In this document: piece after piece, positions 1 to 5,703 of the stretch
Position numbering within the stretch: the first letter of the stretch is position 1
Layout: each line of letters opens with the position of its first letter
Origin: Atopobium sp. UBA6362
GTDB taxonomy: Bacteria > Actinomycetota > Coriobacteriia > Coriobacteriales > Atopobiaceae
DNA length: 6,271 bases
Direction: 5' to 3'
Assembly (NCBI GenBank): GCA_002440065.1
Contig: DJRK01000134.1
Coordinates: 1-6,271, forward strand
Notes under the pieces: model-generated
Database searches by the model: none
Told to the model about the DNA's origin: nothing
What the model saw: the letters and a program-made list of their open reading frames with translations, nothing else
Translations under genes and position numbers: made by a program

Positions 1-826
1 GCAGGCCGTGGCGAAGGAGCAGCTGCCGACCCGCCTCGCCCCTGCTCCGAGCAAAGCGCGCGTAATCGCTCCCCAGGACGTCGATCGTCTTCTGCCGCGT
101 ATGGAGCGCGATGCTCGGCGCGTTCGAGACGGCGAGCACGAGCGCGGGCAGCACGAGGTGATGGACCTTCTGCGCCCAGGACACCTGCGCCGCATCCACC
201 CCGATGGGCACCGAGAAGCCCAGCGGGAACCACCCGAGCCACACCGAGAAGACCATGAGCGCCACGAGCCCGAGCCAGAACGCCGGCGTGGACGAGAGCA
301 CGTAACAGACGCACAGGATCGCCCGGTCCGTGCGCCTCCCCTTCTTCGCGCCGGCGAGCACGCCGAGACCGAGGCCGATAAGCCCCGCGAGCGCCCACGC
401 GACGAGCATGAGCACGGCGGAGTTCGCGAAGCGCTCCGAGACGACCTCGACTACGGGCCGACCGAAGCGCAGGCTCTGCCCCAGGTCCCCGTGCAGCGCG
501 GACGCGGCCCAGTGCGCATAGCGCTGCGGGAGCGGCGTGCCCGCGCCCCAGTACTCGGCGAGCTCCGCGCGCTGCGCCTCGCCCATCTGCGCATAGGCGG
601 CCTGCCCCAGGTTCTCCTTCACCGGATCGACCGGCGAGGCCGCGATTAGGGCGAAGGTCGCCATGCTCGTGGCCACGAGGAGAAGGACGAGCCTCGACGC
701 GCCGATGAGCCAGAGGGGGACGCGGCGGGTCTTCTTCGCGCTGCCCTTCTTTCCATCGCCCTTCTTCGCGGTGTCCGTCTTCGCGGCAAAACCGTCCGAG
801 GCGGGCTTGGGGGAAGCCGGCGCCAT
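1..826 (-). CDS. ABC transporter permease, DppB/NikB family (3' end outside window)
   Basis: Inner-membrane permease subunit of a peptide/nickel-type ABC importer, read by translating the minus strand from the ATG at 826-824; 275 residues are present and the C-terminus lies beyond the left edge. After a 36-residue polar, Lys-rich tail comes a first membrane segment (about residues 38-62) and the family's N-terminal pattern (SPVDPVKENLG), then a periplasmic-side region with LPQRYAHW and HGDLGQSLRFGRPV, further membrane segments (about 134-158, 167-198, 223-240), and the cytoplasmic coupling ('EAA'-type) loop DYARFARSRGEAGRQLLLRH (254-273), which docks on the ATPase. The family is usually 310-340 residues, so roughly 40-60 are missing. 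The start codon lies one base after the stop of the binding-protein gene, so the two are probably translationally coupled. The second permease and ATPases are expected further left. Substrate (nickel versus peptide) cannot be decided from this subunit. Confidence 0.93.
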   Translation of the reverse strand, partial: MAPASPKPASDGFAAKTDTAKKGDGKKGSAKKTRRVPLWLIGASRLVLLLVATSMATFALIAASPVDPVKENLGQAAYAQMGEAQRAELAEYWGAGTPLPQRYAHWAASALHGDLGQSLRFGRPVVEVVSERFANSAVLMLVAWALAGLIGLGLGVLAGAKKGRRTDRAILCVCYVLSSTPAFWLGLVALMVFSVWLGWFPLGFSVPIGVDAAQVSWAQKVHHLVLPALVLAVSNAPSIALHTRQKTIDVLGSDYARFARSRGEAGRQLLLRHGL

Positions 827-827
827 G

Positions 828-2459
828 CTAGTCCCAGCTCCAGCGGTCGACGTTGTTCAGGATGGACCAGCCGTGCCCGTGCGGCTGGAGCTTCTGGCGC
901 GCGACCTGGAGCCCCTCGCGCTTCCAGTAGAGGTGGCTCACGTTGGCGAGCCAGGCCCAGGTGGCGTCGCCCTGGGGCGCCGTCCCCTCTTGCCCGTCCC
1001 ACTCGGCCTTCTGCCAGAGCGGCCAGGAATCCTCGGCGGTGTTGGCGGCCAAGGCGTCGTCCAGATAGGCATCGACCTGGGAATTGCTGTAGCAGGCGTA
1101 GTTCATGGTGCCCGTCGAGCTGTTGAGCTCGTAGACGTCCGAGGGCGAGTTCGAGCCCCAGCCCCACATGATGGGGTCGCTGAACTCGTGGGGGTAGAGG
1201 TCGTCCCAGCTGCCGCCCTTGGGCGTCACGTCGATGCCCACCTGGGAGAGCTGCCCAGCGAGCGCGTGCGCCATGGCCTGGCGCACGGAGTCGCCCGTGG
1301 GGTAATAGAGGTCGAAGGCGCAGGCCAGGCCGTCGCGCGCATAGACCCCGTCGTTCCCGCGGGACCAGCCGGCGTCCTTCAGAAGCGCCTCGGCGCGGTC
1401 CGGCGCGTAGTCGCACCGCATGTCCGGGCTCGCCCACGGCAACCCGTCGCCGATGCTGTAGGCCACCGAGCCGTGGCCGCCCAGCACGTCGTCGATAAGC
1501 GCCTGGCGGTCGATCGCGAGGTTCACGGCGCGGCGCACCTCGAGGTTGCACGTGACGTCGTTGCCCGCGGGGTAGGTGTTGGGCCCGTCGGTCCGCGTGG
1601 AGCCGGACGGGATGGTCGGCAGCTGGATGCCGCGGGAATCCACGGTGTCGTAGGACTCGAGCGTGTAGCCGCTCACCTGCTGATCCGCGAGGGTCGCGGA
1701 GGTATAGGCCATGTCGACCTGCCCCGCGCGGACGGCGGCGAGCGCCGCGTCCTCCTCCATGAAGACCACGACCACGCGGTCTATCTGGGGCTTCTCACCA
1801 TAGTAAGAAGGGTTCGCGTCCAGGATGACCTGTTGCCCGCGGTCCCACTGGGTCAGCAGGTAGCGGCCGGAACCGATGGGCGCCTTGCCGTAGTCGTCGC
1901 CGTAGGCGTGCTCGGGGACGATGCCCACGACGGCGAGCGTGTACAGCAGCGCGTTGTAAGGCTTCGCGAGCGTCACGACGAGCGTGGAGGCGTCGGGGGC
2001 CGAGGCGTCCTCGACCATCGAGAGGTCGGCCTGGGCGTTCTTCGACGAGCGGATCGTGTTCAGCGTGAAGGCGGCGTCCGACGCGCGCACGGGCTCGCCG
2101 TCCGAGAACTTGGCGTCGTCGCGGAGCTTGAACGTCCAGGTGAGCTTGTCGTCCGAGCACTCGTAGGACGTGGCAAGGTCGCACCCAAAGCCCATGTCCT
2201 CGGTCGTGTAGATGAGCGTGGACTGGATGAGCGGCTCGTGGACATGCTCGCCGCAGCCCCAGGCGACGCAGGGGTCGAAGCCGGCGTCCGGCTCGTTCGT
2301 GGGGCTCATGGCGATGGTCACCTGACGCGTGCGGTCGACGTCGGAGGGGGAGGCGTCGGACGAGGTGGACGAGCCGCAGGCAGAGAGCGCGAGCGTGCCG
2401 GCGGCGGTCACCCCCGCGATGAACGAGCGACGGGTCAGGGCTGTGGTCTTCTGTGCCAT
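828..2459 (-). CDS. Tat-type lipoprotein, ABC transporter substrate-binding protein family 5 (peptide/nickel; nickel suspected)
   Basis: Extracytoplasmic solute-binding protein of 543 residues that hands its ligand to the permease encoded immediately downstream. The N-terminus has a twin-arginine motif (TRRSFIAG, residues 9-16), a hydrophobic stretch and a lipobox LSAC with Cys28 as the lipidated residue, so it is likely exported folded and membrane-anchored. Family-5 landmarks are GFDPCVAWGCGEHVHEPL (60-76), LTWTFKLRDDAKFSDGEPV (106-124), PIGSGRYLL (194-202), NLEVRRAVNLAIDRQALI (305-322) and a C-terminal lobe ending WSWD. The start is supported by AAGGA (2466-2470) six bases upstream and by the signal peptide. 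The mature protein has eight cysteines besides the lipid-modified one (64, 69, 93, 101, 304, 349, 380, 456), unusual for this family. Nickel is suspected because the gene diverges from nickel-cofactor genes; an oligopeptide ligand is the main alternative. Confidence 0.93.
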   Translation of the reverse strand: MAQKTTALTRRSFIAGVTAAGTLALSACGSSTSSDASPSDVDRTRQVTIAMSPTNEPDAGFDPCVAWGCGEHVHEPLIQSTLIYTTEDMGFGCDLATSYECSDDKLTWTFKLRDDAKFSDGEPVRASDAAFTLNTIRSSKNAQADLSMVEDASAPDASTLVVTLAKPYNALLYTLAVVGIVPEHAYGDDYGKAPIGSGRYLLTQWDRGQQVILDANPSYYGEKPQIDRVVVVFMEEDAALAAVRAGQVDMAYTSATLADQQVSGYTLESYDTVDSRGIQLPTIPSGSTRTDGPNTYPAGNDVTCNLEVRRAVNLAIDRQALIDDVLGGHGSVAYSIGDGLPWASPDMRCDYAPDRAEALLKDAGWSRGNDGVYARDGLACAFDLYYPTGDSVRQAMAHALAGQLSQVGIDVTPKGGSWDDLYPHEFSDPIMWGWGSNSPSDVYELNSSTGTMNYACYSNSQVDAYLDDALAANTAEDSWPLWQKAEWDGQEGTAPQGDATWAWLANVSHLYWKREGLQVARQKLQPHGHGWSILNNVDRWSWD

Positions 2460-2488
2460 GGGGCGTCCTTCTTATCGTGCGATTGAAC

Positions 2489-2524
2489 GGCCTCAATTAT
2501 ACGGAGCGATCGGACAAAAATGAC
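2489..2524 (-). promoter_or_regulatory. Candidate promoter of the leftward ABC transporter unit
   Basis: The minus strand carries a perfect TATAAT -10 box at 2496-2501, which stands out in GC-rich DNA. Transcription would begin near 2489, giving a leader of about 30 bases before the ATG at 2459. The -35 region (about 2519-2524, near GTCATT) matches the consensus poorly, which suggests a weak or activator-dependent promoter. The inverted repeat at 2527-2558 sits just upstream, where a bound regulator could act on it. The -10 box is directly visible; its use is inferred. Confidence 0.6.
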
Positions 2525-2526
2525 GT

Positions 2527-2558
2527 TTTCCGAACATATTGCACGAACCGTTCGGAAA
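2527..2558. promoter_or_regulatory. Inverted repeat, candidate operator between the divergent units
   Basis: TTTCCGAAC (2527-2535) is a perfect inverted match to GTTCGGAAA (2550-2558), separated by 14 bases. A third half-site, CGAAC at 2544-2548, faces the right arm across one base (CGAAC-C-GTTCG). The site lies just upstream of the leftward promoter and overlaps the candidate rightward -35, so one regulator bound here could control both the transporter and the lar operon. The TetR-family protein encoded at 5703-6242 is the only regulator in the window and is the natural candidate. This pairing is inference; a hairpin role is also possible. Confidence 0.5.
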
Positions 2559-2568
2559 GACCTATCCT
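2539..2568 (+). promoter_or_regulatory. Weak candidate promoter for the larEBC-tetR operon
   Basis: TTGCAC (2539-2544) and TATCCT (2563-2568) are 18 bases apart and resemble -35 and -10 boxes only partially. If used, transcription would start near 2575 and the whole palindromic repeat would lie in the larE leader. The -35 lies inside the inverted repeat at 2527-2558, a typical arrangement for repression. No better rightward promoter was seen between 2460 and 2697, but the palindrome itself could carry one. Confidence 0.3.
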
Positions 2569-2576
2569 TGAGCAGA

Positions 2577-2668
2577 TTTGGGGACAGGTTCCCGAATTAC
2601 TCAAATGAGCACTTTTGGGGACAGGTTCAAGAAGTGCTCATTTGAGTAAAAAACGAACCTGTCCCCAA
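2577..2668. repeat. Palindromic intergenic repeat with three GGGGACAGGTTC copies
   Basis: The 15-mer TTTGGGGACAGGTTC occurs directly at 2577-2591 and 2614-2628, and its first 14 complementary bases occur inverted at 2655-2668. Between them, an 18-bp perfect inverted repeat (2597-2614 with 2632-2649) encloses a 17-base loop that carries the middle copy. The outer copies pair over 14 bp, so the element can fold into one long two-part hairpin interrupted by a 5-by-5 mismatch. It encodes no protein. Its low GC relative to the flanks and the related copy at 6250 point to a dispersed REP-like or MITE-like element. Similar GGGGACAGG intergenic repeats are, from memory, often seen in genomes with RAYT (Y1 transposase) genes; that link is not shown here. 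It ends 29 bases before the larE start. Confidence 0.85.
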
Positions 2669-2697
2669 GATTAGCCACGAGCGAAGGAGCGTTTTAC

Positions 2698-3402
2698 ATG
2701 CAGTTTGACCTGGACAAAGACGTGAAATACGGGCTCGCCTACTCCGGCGGCGTCGACTCGTGCTACCTGCTCGCGGAGCTTCTGCGCGAGGGCTACGACG
2801 TCAAGGCCTACACGATCCTGGACGACCTGCAGATCACGCGCGACACGGACGACTCCGTGACGATCGCGAAGATGCTCGGCGCCGAGCAGGAGATCATCCC
2901 CATCAACCTCTGGGAAGGCCACGACGAGCTGCGCGCGAACCCGTGGAATCGCTGCTACTACTGCAAGTCCATGGTCTTCGGCACCATCCTCGAGCATATG
3001 AAGAAGGACGGGCGGACCGTGCTTCTCGACGGCACGAACGCGAGCGACCGCGAGGACCGCAGGCCGGGATTCCGCGCCATCCACGAGCTCGGCGTCGTGA
3101 GCCCCCTGCGCGCGGCGGGGATGACGAAGGACATGGTGCGCGAGGAGTCCGCGAAGCTAGGGCTCCCCACCGCGAACAAGCCGAGTTATGCCTGCTACGG
3201 GGCCTATTTCGGCAAGAATGAGGCCATCACGCCGGAGTCGCTCGCCGCGACCGTGGACAAGTTCATGGCCGAGCACCCCGACGCCGCCGACCGCGTGCGC
3301 ACCGACGGCAACATCGAGCCCTCCCGCGCCGAGGCAGCGGCGCTCGCCCGCGAGAACGCCGCCGCGCAGGCCGCGAGGGAGCGTGAGGCGAACAATGAGT
3401 GA
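2698..3402 (+). CDS. larE: ATP-dependent sacrificial sulfur transferase LarE, short three-cysteine variant
   Basis: Cytoplasmic PP-loop enzyme of nickel-pincer cofactor synthesis. LarE adenylates the carboxylates of the LarB product and adds sulfur, twice, to give the bisthiocarboxylate nucleotide. The 234 residues show the ATP-binding PP-loop SGGVDS (16-21), the family block NPWNRCYYCKSMVF (81-94), LLDGTNASDREDRRPGFRA (109-127) and VVSPLRAAGMTKDMVREES (133-151), then KPSYACYGAYFG (161-172). Cys86, Cys89 and Cys166 form the three-cysteine pattern known in LarE types that hold a [4Fe-4S] cluster, rather than the single sacrificial cysteine type of L. plantarum. The family is usually near 270 residues; here the common SRxPxG-like motif after the last cysteine and the C-terminal beta region are missing, replaced by an Ala-rich charged tail (191-234). 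The start has GAAGGAG (2683-2689) eight bases upstream. It overlaps larB by 8 bases. Confidence 0.9.
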   Translation: MQFDLDKDVKYGLAYSGGVDSCYLLAELLREGYDVKAYTILDDLQITRDTDDSVTIAKMLGAEQEIIPINLWEGHDELRANPWNRCYYCKSMVFGTILEHMKKDGRTVLLDGTNASDREDRRPGFRAIHELGVVSPLRAAGMTKDMVREESAKLGLPTANKPSYACYGAYFGKNEAITPESLAATVDKFMAEHPDAADRVRTDGNIEPSRAEAAALARENAAAQAAREREANNE

Positions 3403-4135
3403 CGCAGGCGCGTCCTCGCTCGGCCGCGTCGCCGAGGGGCGCGTGGCCGACATCGGCTACGCCAGGCTCGACCTCTCGCGCGCCGAGCGCCAGGGGGTCG
3501 GCGAGGTCGTCTACGGCGAGGGCAAGACGGCCGAGCAGATCGCGGGCATCGTGGACGCCCTCATGGCAGCGGGCCAGCCGCGCGTCCTCGCCACGCGCGT
3601 CGATGCGCAGAAGGCGAAGACCGCGATTGAGGCCCTGACCTGCGACGTTGAGGCCACCTACCACAAGGACGCGCGCATTCTCGTCGCCGGCGGGATGCCC
3701 GAGCCGGACGGCGACGGAACGGTCGCCGTGGCGTGCGCGGGCACGAGCGACCTTCCGGTCGCGGAGGAGGCCGCGCTCACGGCCGAGTTCCTGGGCAACC
3801 GCGTGGTCAGGGTGCCGGACGTGGGGGTGGCGGGGCTCCATCGCCTGCTTTCCCACGTGGACGAGTTGAACGAGGCGCAGGTCATCGTGGCCGTGGCGGG
3901 AATGGAAGGCGCCTTGGCGAGCGTCATCGGCGGGCTCGTCTCATGCCCCGTCATCGCCGTCCCCACCAGCGTGGGCTACGGCGCGAGCCTCGGCGGCGTC
4001 GCCTCGCTTCTCAGCATGCTCAACTCGTGCGCGAGCGGGGTCTCGGTCGTGAACATAGACAACGGCTTTGGGGCCGGCTACCAAGCGAGCCTCATCAATC
4101 ATCTAAGCAAGAGGAACAAGGGGGCACGCGAATGA
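3395..4135 (+). CDS. larB: Pyridinium-3,5-biscarboxylic acid mononucleotide synthase LarB
   Basis: First enzyme of nickel-pincer nucleotide synthesis: it carboxylates C5 of the pyridine ring of nicotinic acid adenine dinucleotide and cleaves the diphosphate, releasing AMP and the biscarboxylate mononucleotide used by LarE. The 246 residues match the family length. The C-terminal half is the PurE-like (AIR carboxylase) domain: AGTSDLPVAEEA (115-126), VAGMEGALASVIGGL (167-181), PVIAVPTSVGYGAS (185-198), MLNSCASGVSVVNIDNGFGA (208-227). Cys212 in NSCA corresponds to the cysteine shown in L. plantarum LarB to attack the pyridine ring. The frame is open further upstream to 3188, but the ATG at 3395 is preferred: GAGG lies six bases before it, it gives the family length, and an earlier start would overlap larE by over 200 bases. 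Its stop overlaps the larC start (ATGA), indicating coupled translation. Confidence 0.95.
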   Translation: MSDAGASSLGRVAEGRVADIGYARLDLSRAERQGVGEVVYGEGKTAEQIAGIVDALMAAGQPRVLATRVDAQKAKTAIEALTCDVEATYHKDARILVAGGMPEPDGDGTVAVACAGTSDLPVAEEAALTAEFLGNRVVRVPDVGVAGLHRLLSHVDELNEAQVIVAVAGMEGALASVIGGLVSCPVIAVPTSVGYGASLGGVASLLSMLNSCASGVSVVNIDNGFGAGYQASLINHLSKRNKGARE

Positions 4136-5703
4136 GCGCAGCGTTCTCGTACAGGGAAGCGGGCCAAGAAGGGCATCGGGCCCTCATCGTGGACGGCTCG
4201 TCCGGCATCAGCGGCGACATGACGGTGGCGGCCCTGCTCGACCTGGGCGCGAGCCAGGAGCGGCTGATCGCGGCGCTCTCGACCCTGCCGGTCCACGGTT
4301 TCCAGGTCCGTGTGAGCCGCGTGAGCAAGAGCGGGCTCGACGCGTGCGACTTCGACGTGCGGCTCGATGCCGAGCACGAGAACCACGACCACGACATGGC
4401 GTGGCTCTTCGGCGAGGAGGGCGGGGGCGAGCATTGCCACGAGCACGAGCACTGCCATGCCCACGAGCACGACCACGATTACGGGCACGCCCACGGCTGC
4501 GACGACCACGACCACGAGCATCACCACTGCCACTGCCACGACGACGGGCACGCCCACCATCACCACCACGCGCACCGCTCGCTCGCCGACGTCCAAGCGA
4601 TCATCGGCGCCTCCGGCCTCACCGACCGCGCGAAGGAGCTCGCGCTCGCGGTCTTCGCCAAGCTCGCCGAGGGCGAGGCCAAGGCCCACGGCGCCACGCC
4701 CGGGACCGTCATGTTCCACGAGGTAGGGGCCGTCGACTCCATCGTGGACATCTGCGCCGTCGCCGTCTGCCTCGATGACCTGGGGGTTCGCGACGTGATC
4801 GTCCCCTCCCTGAGCGAGGGCCACGGGACCATCCGCTGCGCGCACGGCATGATGCCGATCCCCGTCCCCGCGGTGGCGAACCTCTGCGCCGCGGCGGGGA
4901 TCCGCCTCGTCCCCGCCCCCGTGCACGGCGAGCTCGTGACGCCCACCGGAGCCGCGGTCGTCGCCGCGCTGCGCACCTCGGAGGAGTTGCCCGCCTCCTA
5001 TCGCATCCTTGCGACGGGCTACGGCGCCGGCAAGCGCGCCTACGAGAACACGGCGGGCGTGCTGCGCATCTCCCTCGTGGAGGTGGACGACGTAAACGGT
5101 CTTCTTAACAAGAACAACGCAAAGAAGACCAAACGCGCCGCAGGCCAGAGCCTTATGCCCGAGGGCCAAACGGGTGCCGCGCCCTTCCTCGACCCGTCGG
5201 ACGACGACCCCTCCGCCGCGCACACCGTGATCAAGCTCGAGACCGACCTCGACGACTGCACCGGCGAGGCGCTCGGGCGCACCATCGAGCTCCTCATGGC
5301 CGCCGGCGCCCGCGAGGCCCACGCCGTGCCCGTCGTCATGAAGAAGGGCCGGCCCGGCTACCAGCTCGAGGTCGTCTGCGACGAATCGAATGAGGAGCAG
5401 CTCAGGGAGCTGATCTTCGCGAACACCACGACCATCGGCATCCGGGCCTACCCCATGCGCCGCTACCCCCTGCGCCGTTGTCCCGGCGAGGTCCAGACGA
5501 GGTTCGGCGCCGTGCAGATCAAGCGCGTGGCCATGCCCGACGGCAGCGCGAGGAGCTACCCGGAGTACGGCTCGGTCGTCGAGGCGTGCGAGCGCTCCGG
5601 CGCCTCGTTCCAGGAGGTCTACTGGGCCGTCGTTGCCGCGGCGGAAGCTGCCGGGCAGGCTAGCGGCCAAACCGAGGGCCTCGCCGGCGGCGGGGACGAC
5701 TGA
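4132..5703 (+). CDS. larC: Nickel-pincer cofactor biosynthesis nickel insertase LarC (LarC1-LarC2 in one frame)
   Basis: CTP-dependent cyclometallase that inserts nickel into the bisthiocarboxylate nucleotide made by LarE, giving the mature NPN cofactor. The 523 residues begin with the family N-terminus VDGSSGISGDMTVAALLDLGA (20-40), followed by a His/Cys-rich insertion (82-148), then VMFHEVGAVDSIVDI (193-207), SEGHGTIRCAHGMMPIPVPA (228-247) and HGELVTPTGAAV (265-276). A polar linker (about 320-362) leads to the catalytic C-terminal domain: KLETDLDDCTGEALGRTIEL (368-387), PVVMKKGRPGYQLEV (400-414), TTTIGIRAYPMRRYPLRR (432-449). In L. plantarum the two halves are joined by ribosomal frameshifting; here they are one continuous frame. 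AAGGGGG (4118-4124) lies seven bases before the ATG, which overlaps the larB stop. The open frame extends upstream to 3733 inside larB, but that part is not LarC-like. Its stop overlaps the tetR start by one base. Confidence 0.96.
   Translation: MSAAFSYREAGQEGHRALIVDGSSGISGDMTVAALLDLGASQERLIAALSTLPVHGFQVRVSRVSKSGLDACDFDVRLDAEHENHDHDMAWLFGEEGGGEHCHEHEHCHAHEHDHDYGHAHGCDDHDHEHHHCHCHDDGHAHHHHHAHRSLADVQAIIGASGLTDRAKELALAVFAKLAEGEAKAHGATPGTVMFHEVGAVDSIVDICAVAVCLDDLGVRDVIVPSLSEGHGTIRCAHGMMPIPVPAVANLCAAAGIRLVPAPVHGELVTPTGAAVVAALRTSEELPASYRILATGYGAGKRAYENTAGVLRISLVEVDDVNGLLNKNNAKKTKRAAGQSLMPEGQTGAAPFLDPSDDDPSAAHTVIKLETDLDDCTGEALGRTIELLMAAGAREAHAVPVVMKKGRPGYQLEVVCDESNEEQLRELIFANTTTIGIRAYPMRRYPLRRCPGEVQTRFGAVQIKRVAMPDGSARSYPEYGSVVEACERSGASFQEVYWAVVAAAEAAGQASGQTEGLAGGGDD
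4432..4575 (+). repeat. Low-complexity His/Cys-coding tract inside larC
   Basis: This 144-base tract encodes LarC residues 101-148, of which 24 are histidine and 5 cysteine, mostly as alternating H-x units and ending in five consecutive histidines (142-146). Three further histidines lie just upstream (82, 85, 87). The DNA is an irregular run of CAC/CAT alternating with GAG, GAC, GCC and TGC, which would favour slippage and length variation. The position matches the smaller His-rich stretch of other LarC proteins, so it is most likely a nickel-binding or nickel-storage segment comparable to those of UreE and HypB. On the opposite strand the tract reads as an artificial Val/Met-rich stretch. 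Confidence 0.9.

Noticed and set aside
8..649. 213-residue rightward open frame at the left edge
   Set aside because: Its translation is low-complexity Arg/Glu/His-rich, and it is antisense to a permease with clear membrane segments and coupling loop.
663..2486. 607-residue rightward open frame opposite the binding-protein gene
   Set aside because: It is the antisense shadow of a clear family-5 binding protein. High GC removes stops on the other strand, and its translation is Val/Arg/Gly-rich with no recognisable domain.
2544..2554. CGAAC...GTTCG as an SOS (LexA) box
   Set aside because: The Gram-positive and actinobacterial LexA boxes have four bases between GAAC and GTTC; here the spacing is one or fourteen.
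2577..2668. CRISPR array or rho-independent terminator
   Set aside because: Copies are too few, in mixed orientation and without spacers of constant length. The stem is not followed by a clear T-run on either strand, and it lies between two divergent starts where no terminator is needed.
2460..2697. Nickel/cobalt riboswitch or NikR site before the divergent genes
   Set aside because: I saw no GTATGA-N16-TCATAC-like NikR palindrome and nothing resembling the multi-helix NiCo riboswitch; the palindromic repeat accounts for most of the structure.
3188..3394. Upstream extension of larB
   Set aside because: It would overlap larE by over 200 bases, and its Pro/Arg/Ser-rich translation is unlike LarB. 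The ATG at 3395 has a ribosome-binding site and gives the expected length.
3190..3402. Frameshift explaining the short LarE
   Set aside because: The annotated frame keeps G/C-rich third positions up to the stop that overlaps larB, and neither other frame contains LarE-like C-terminal sequence.
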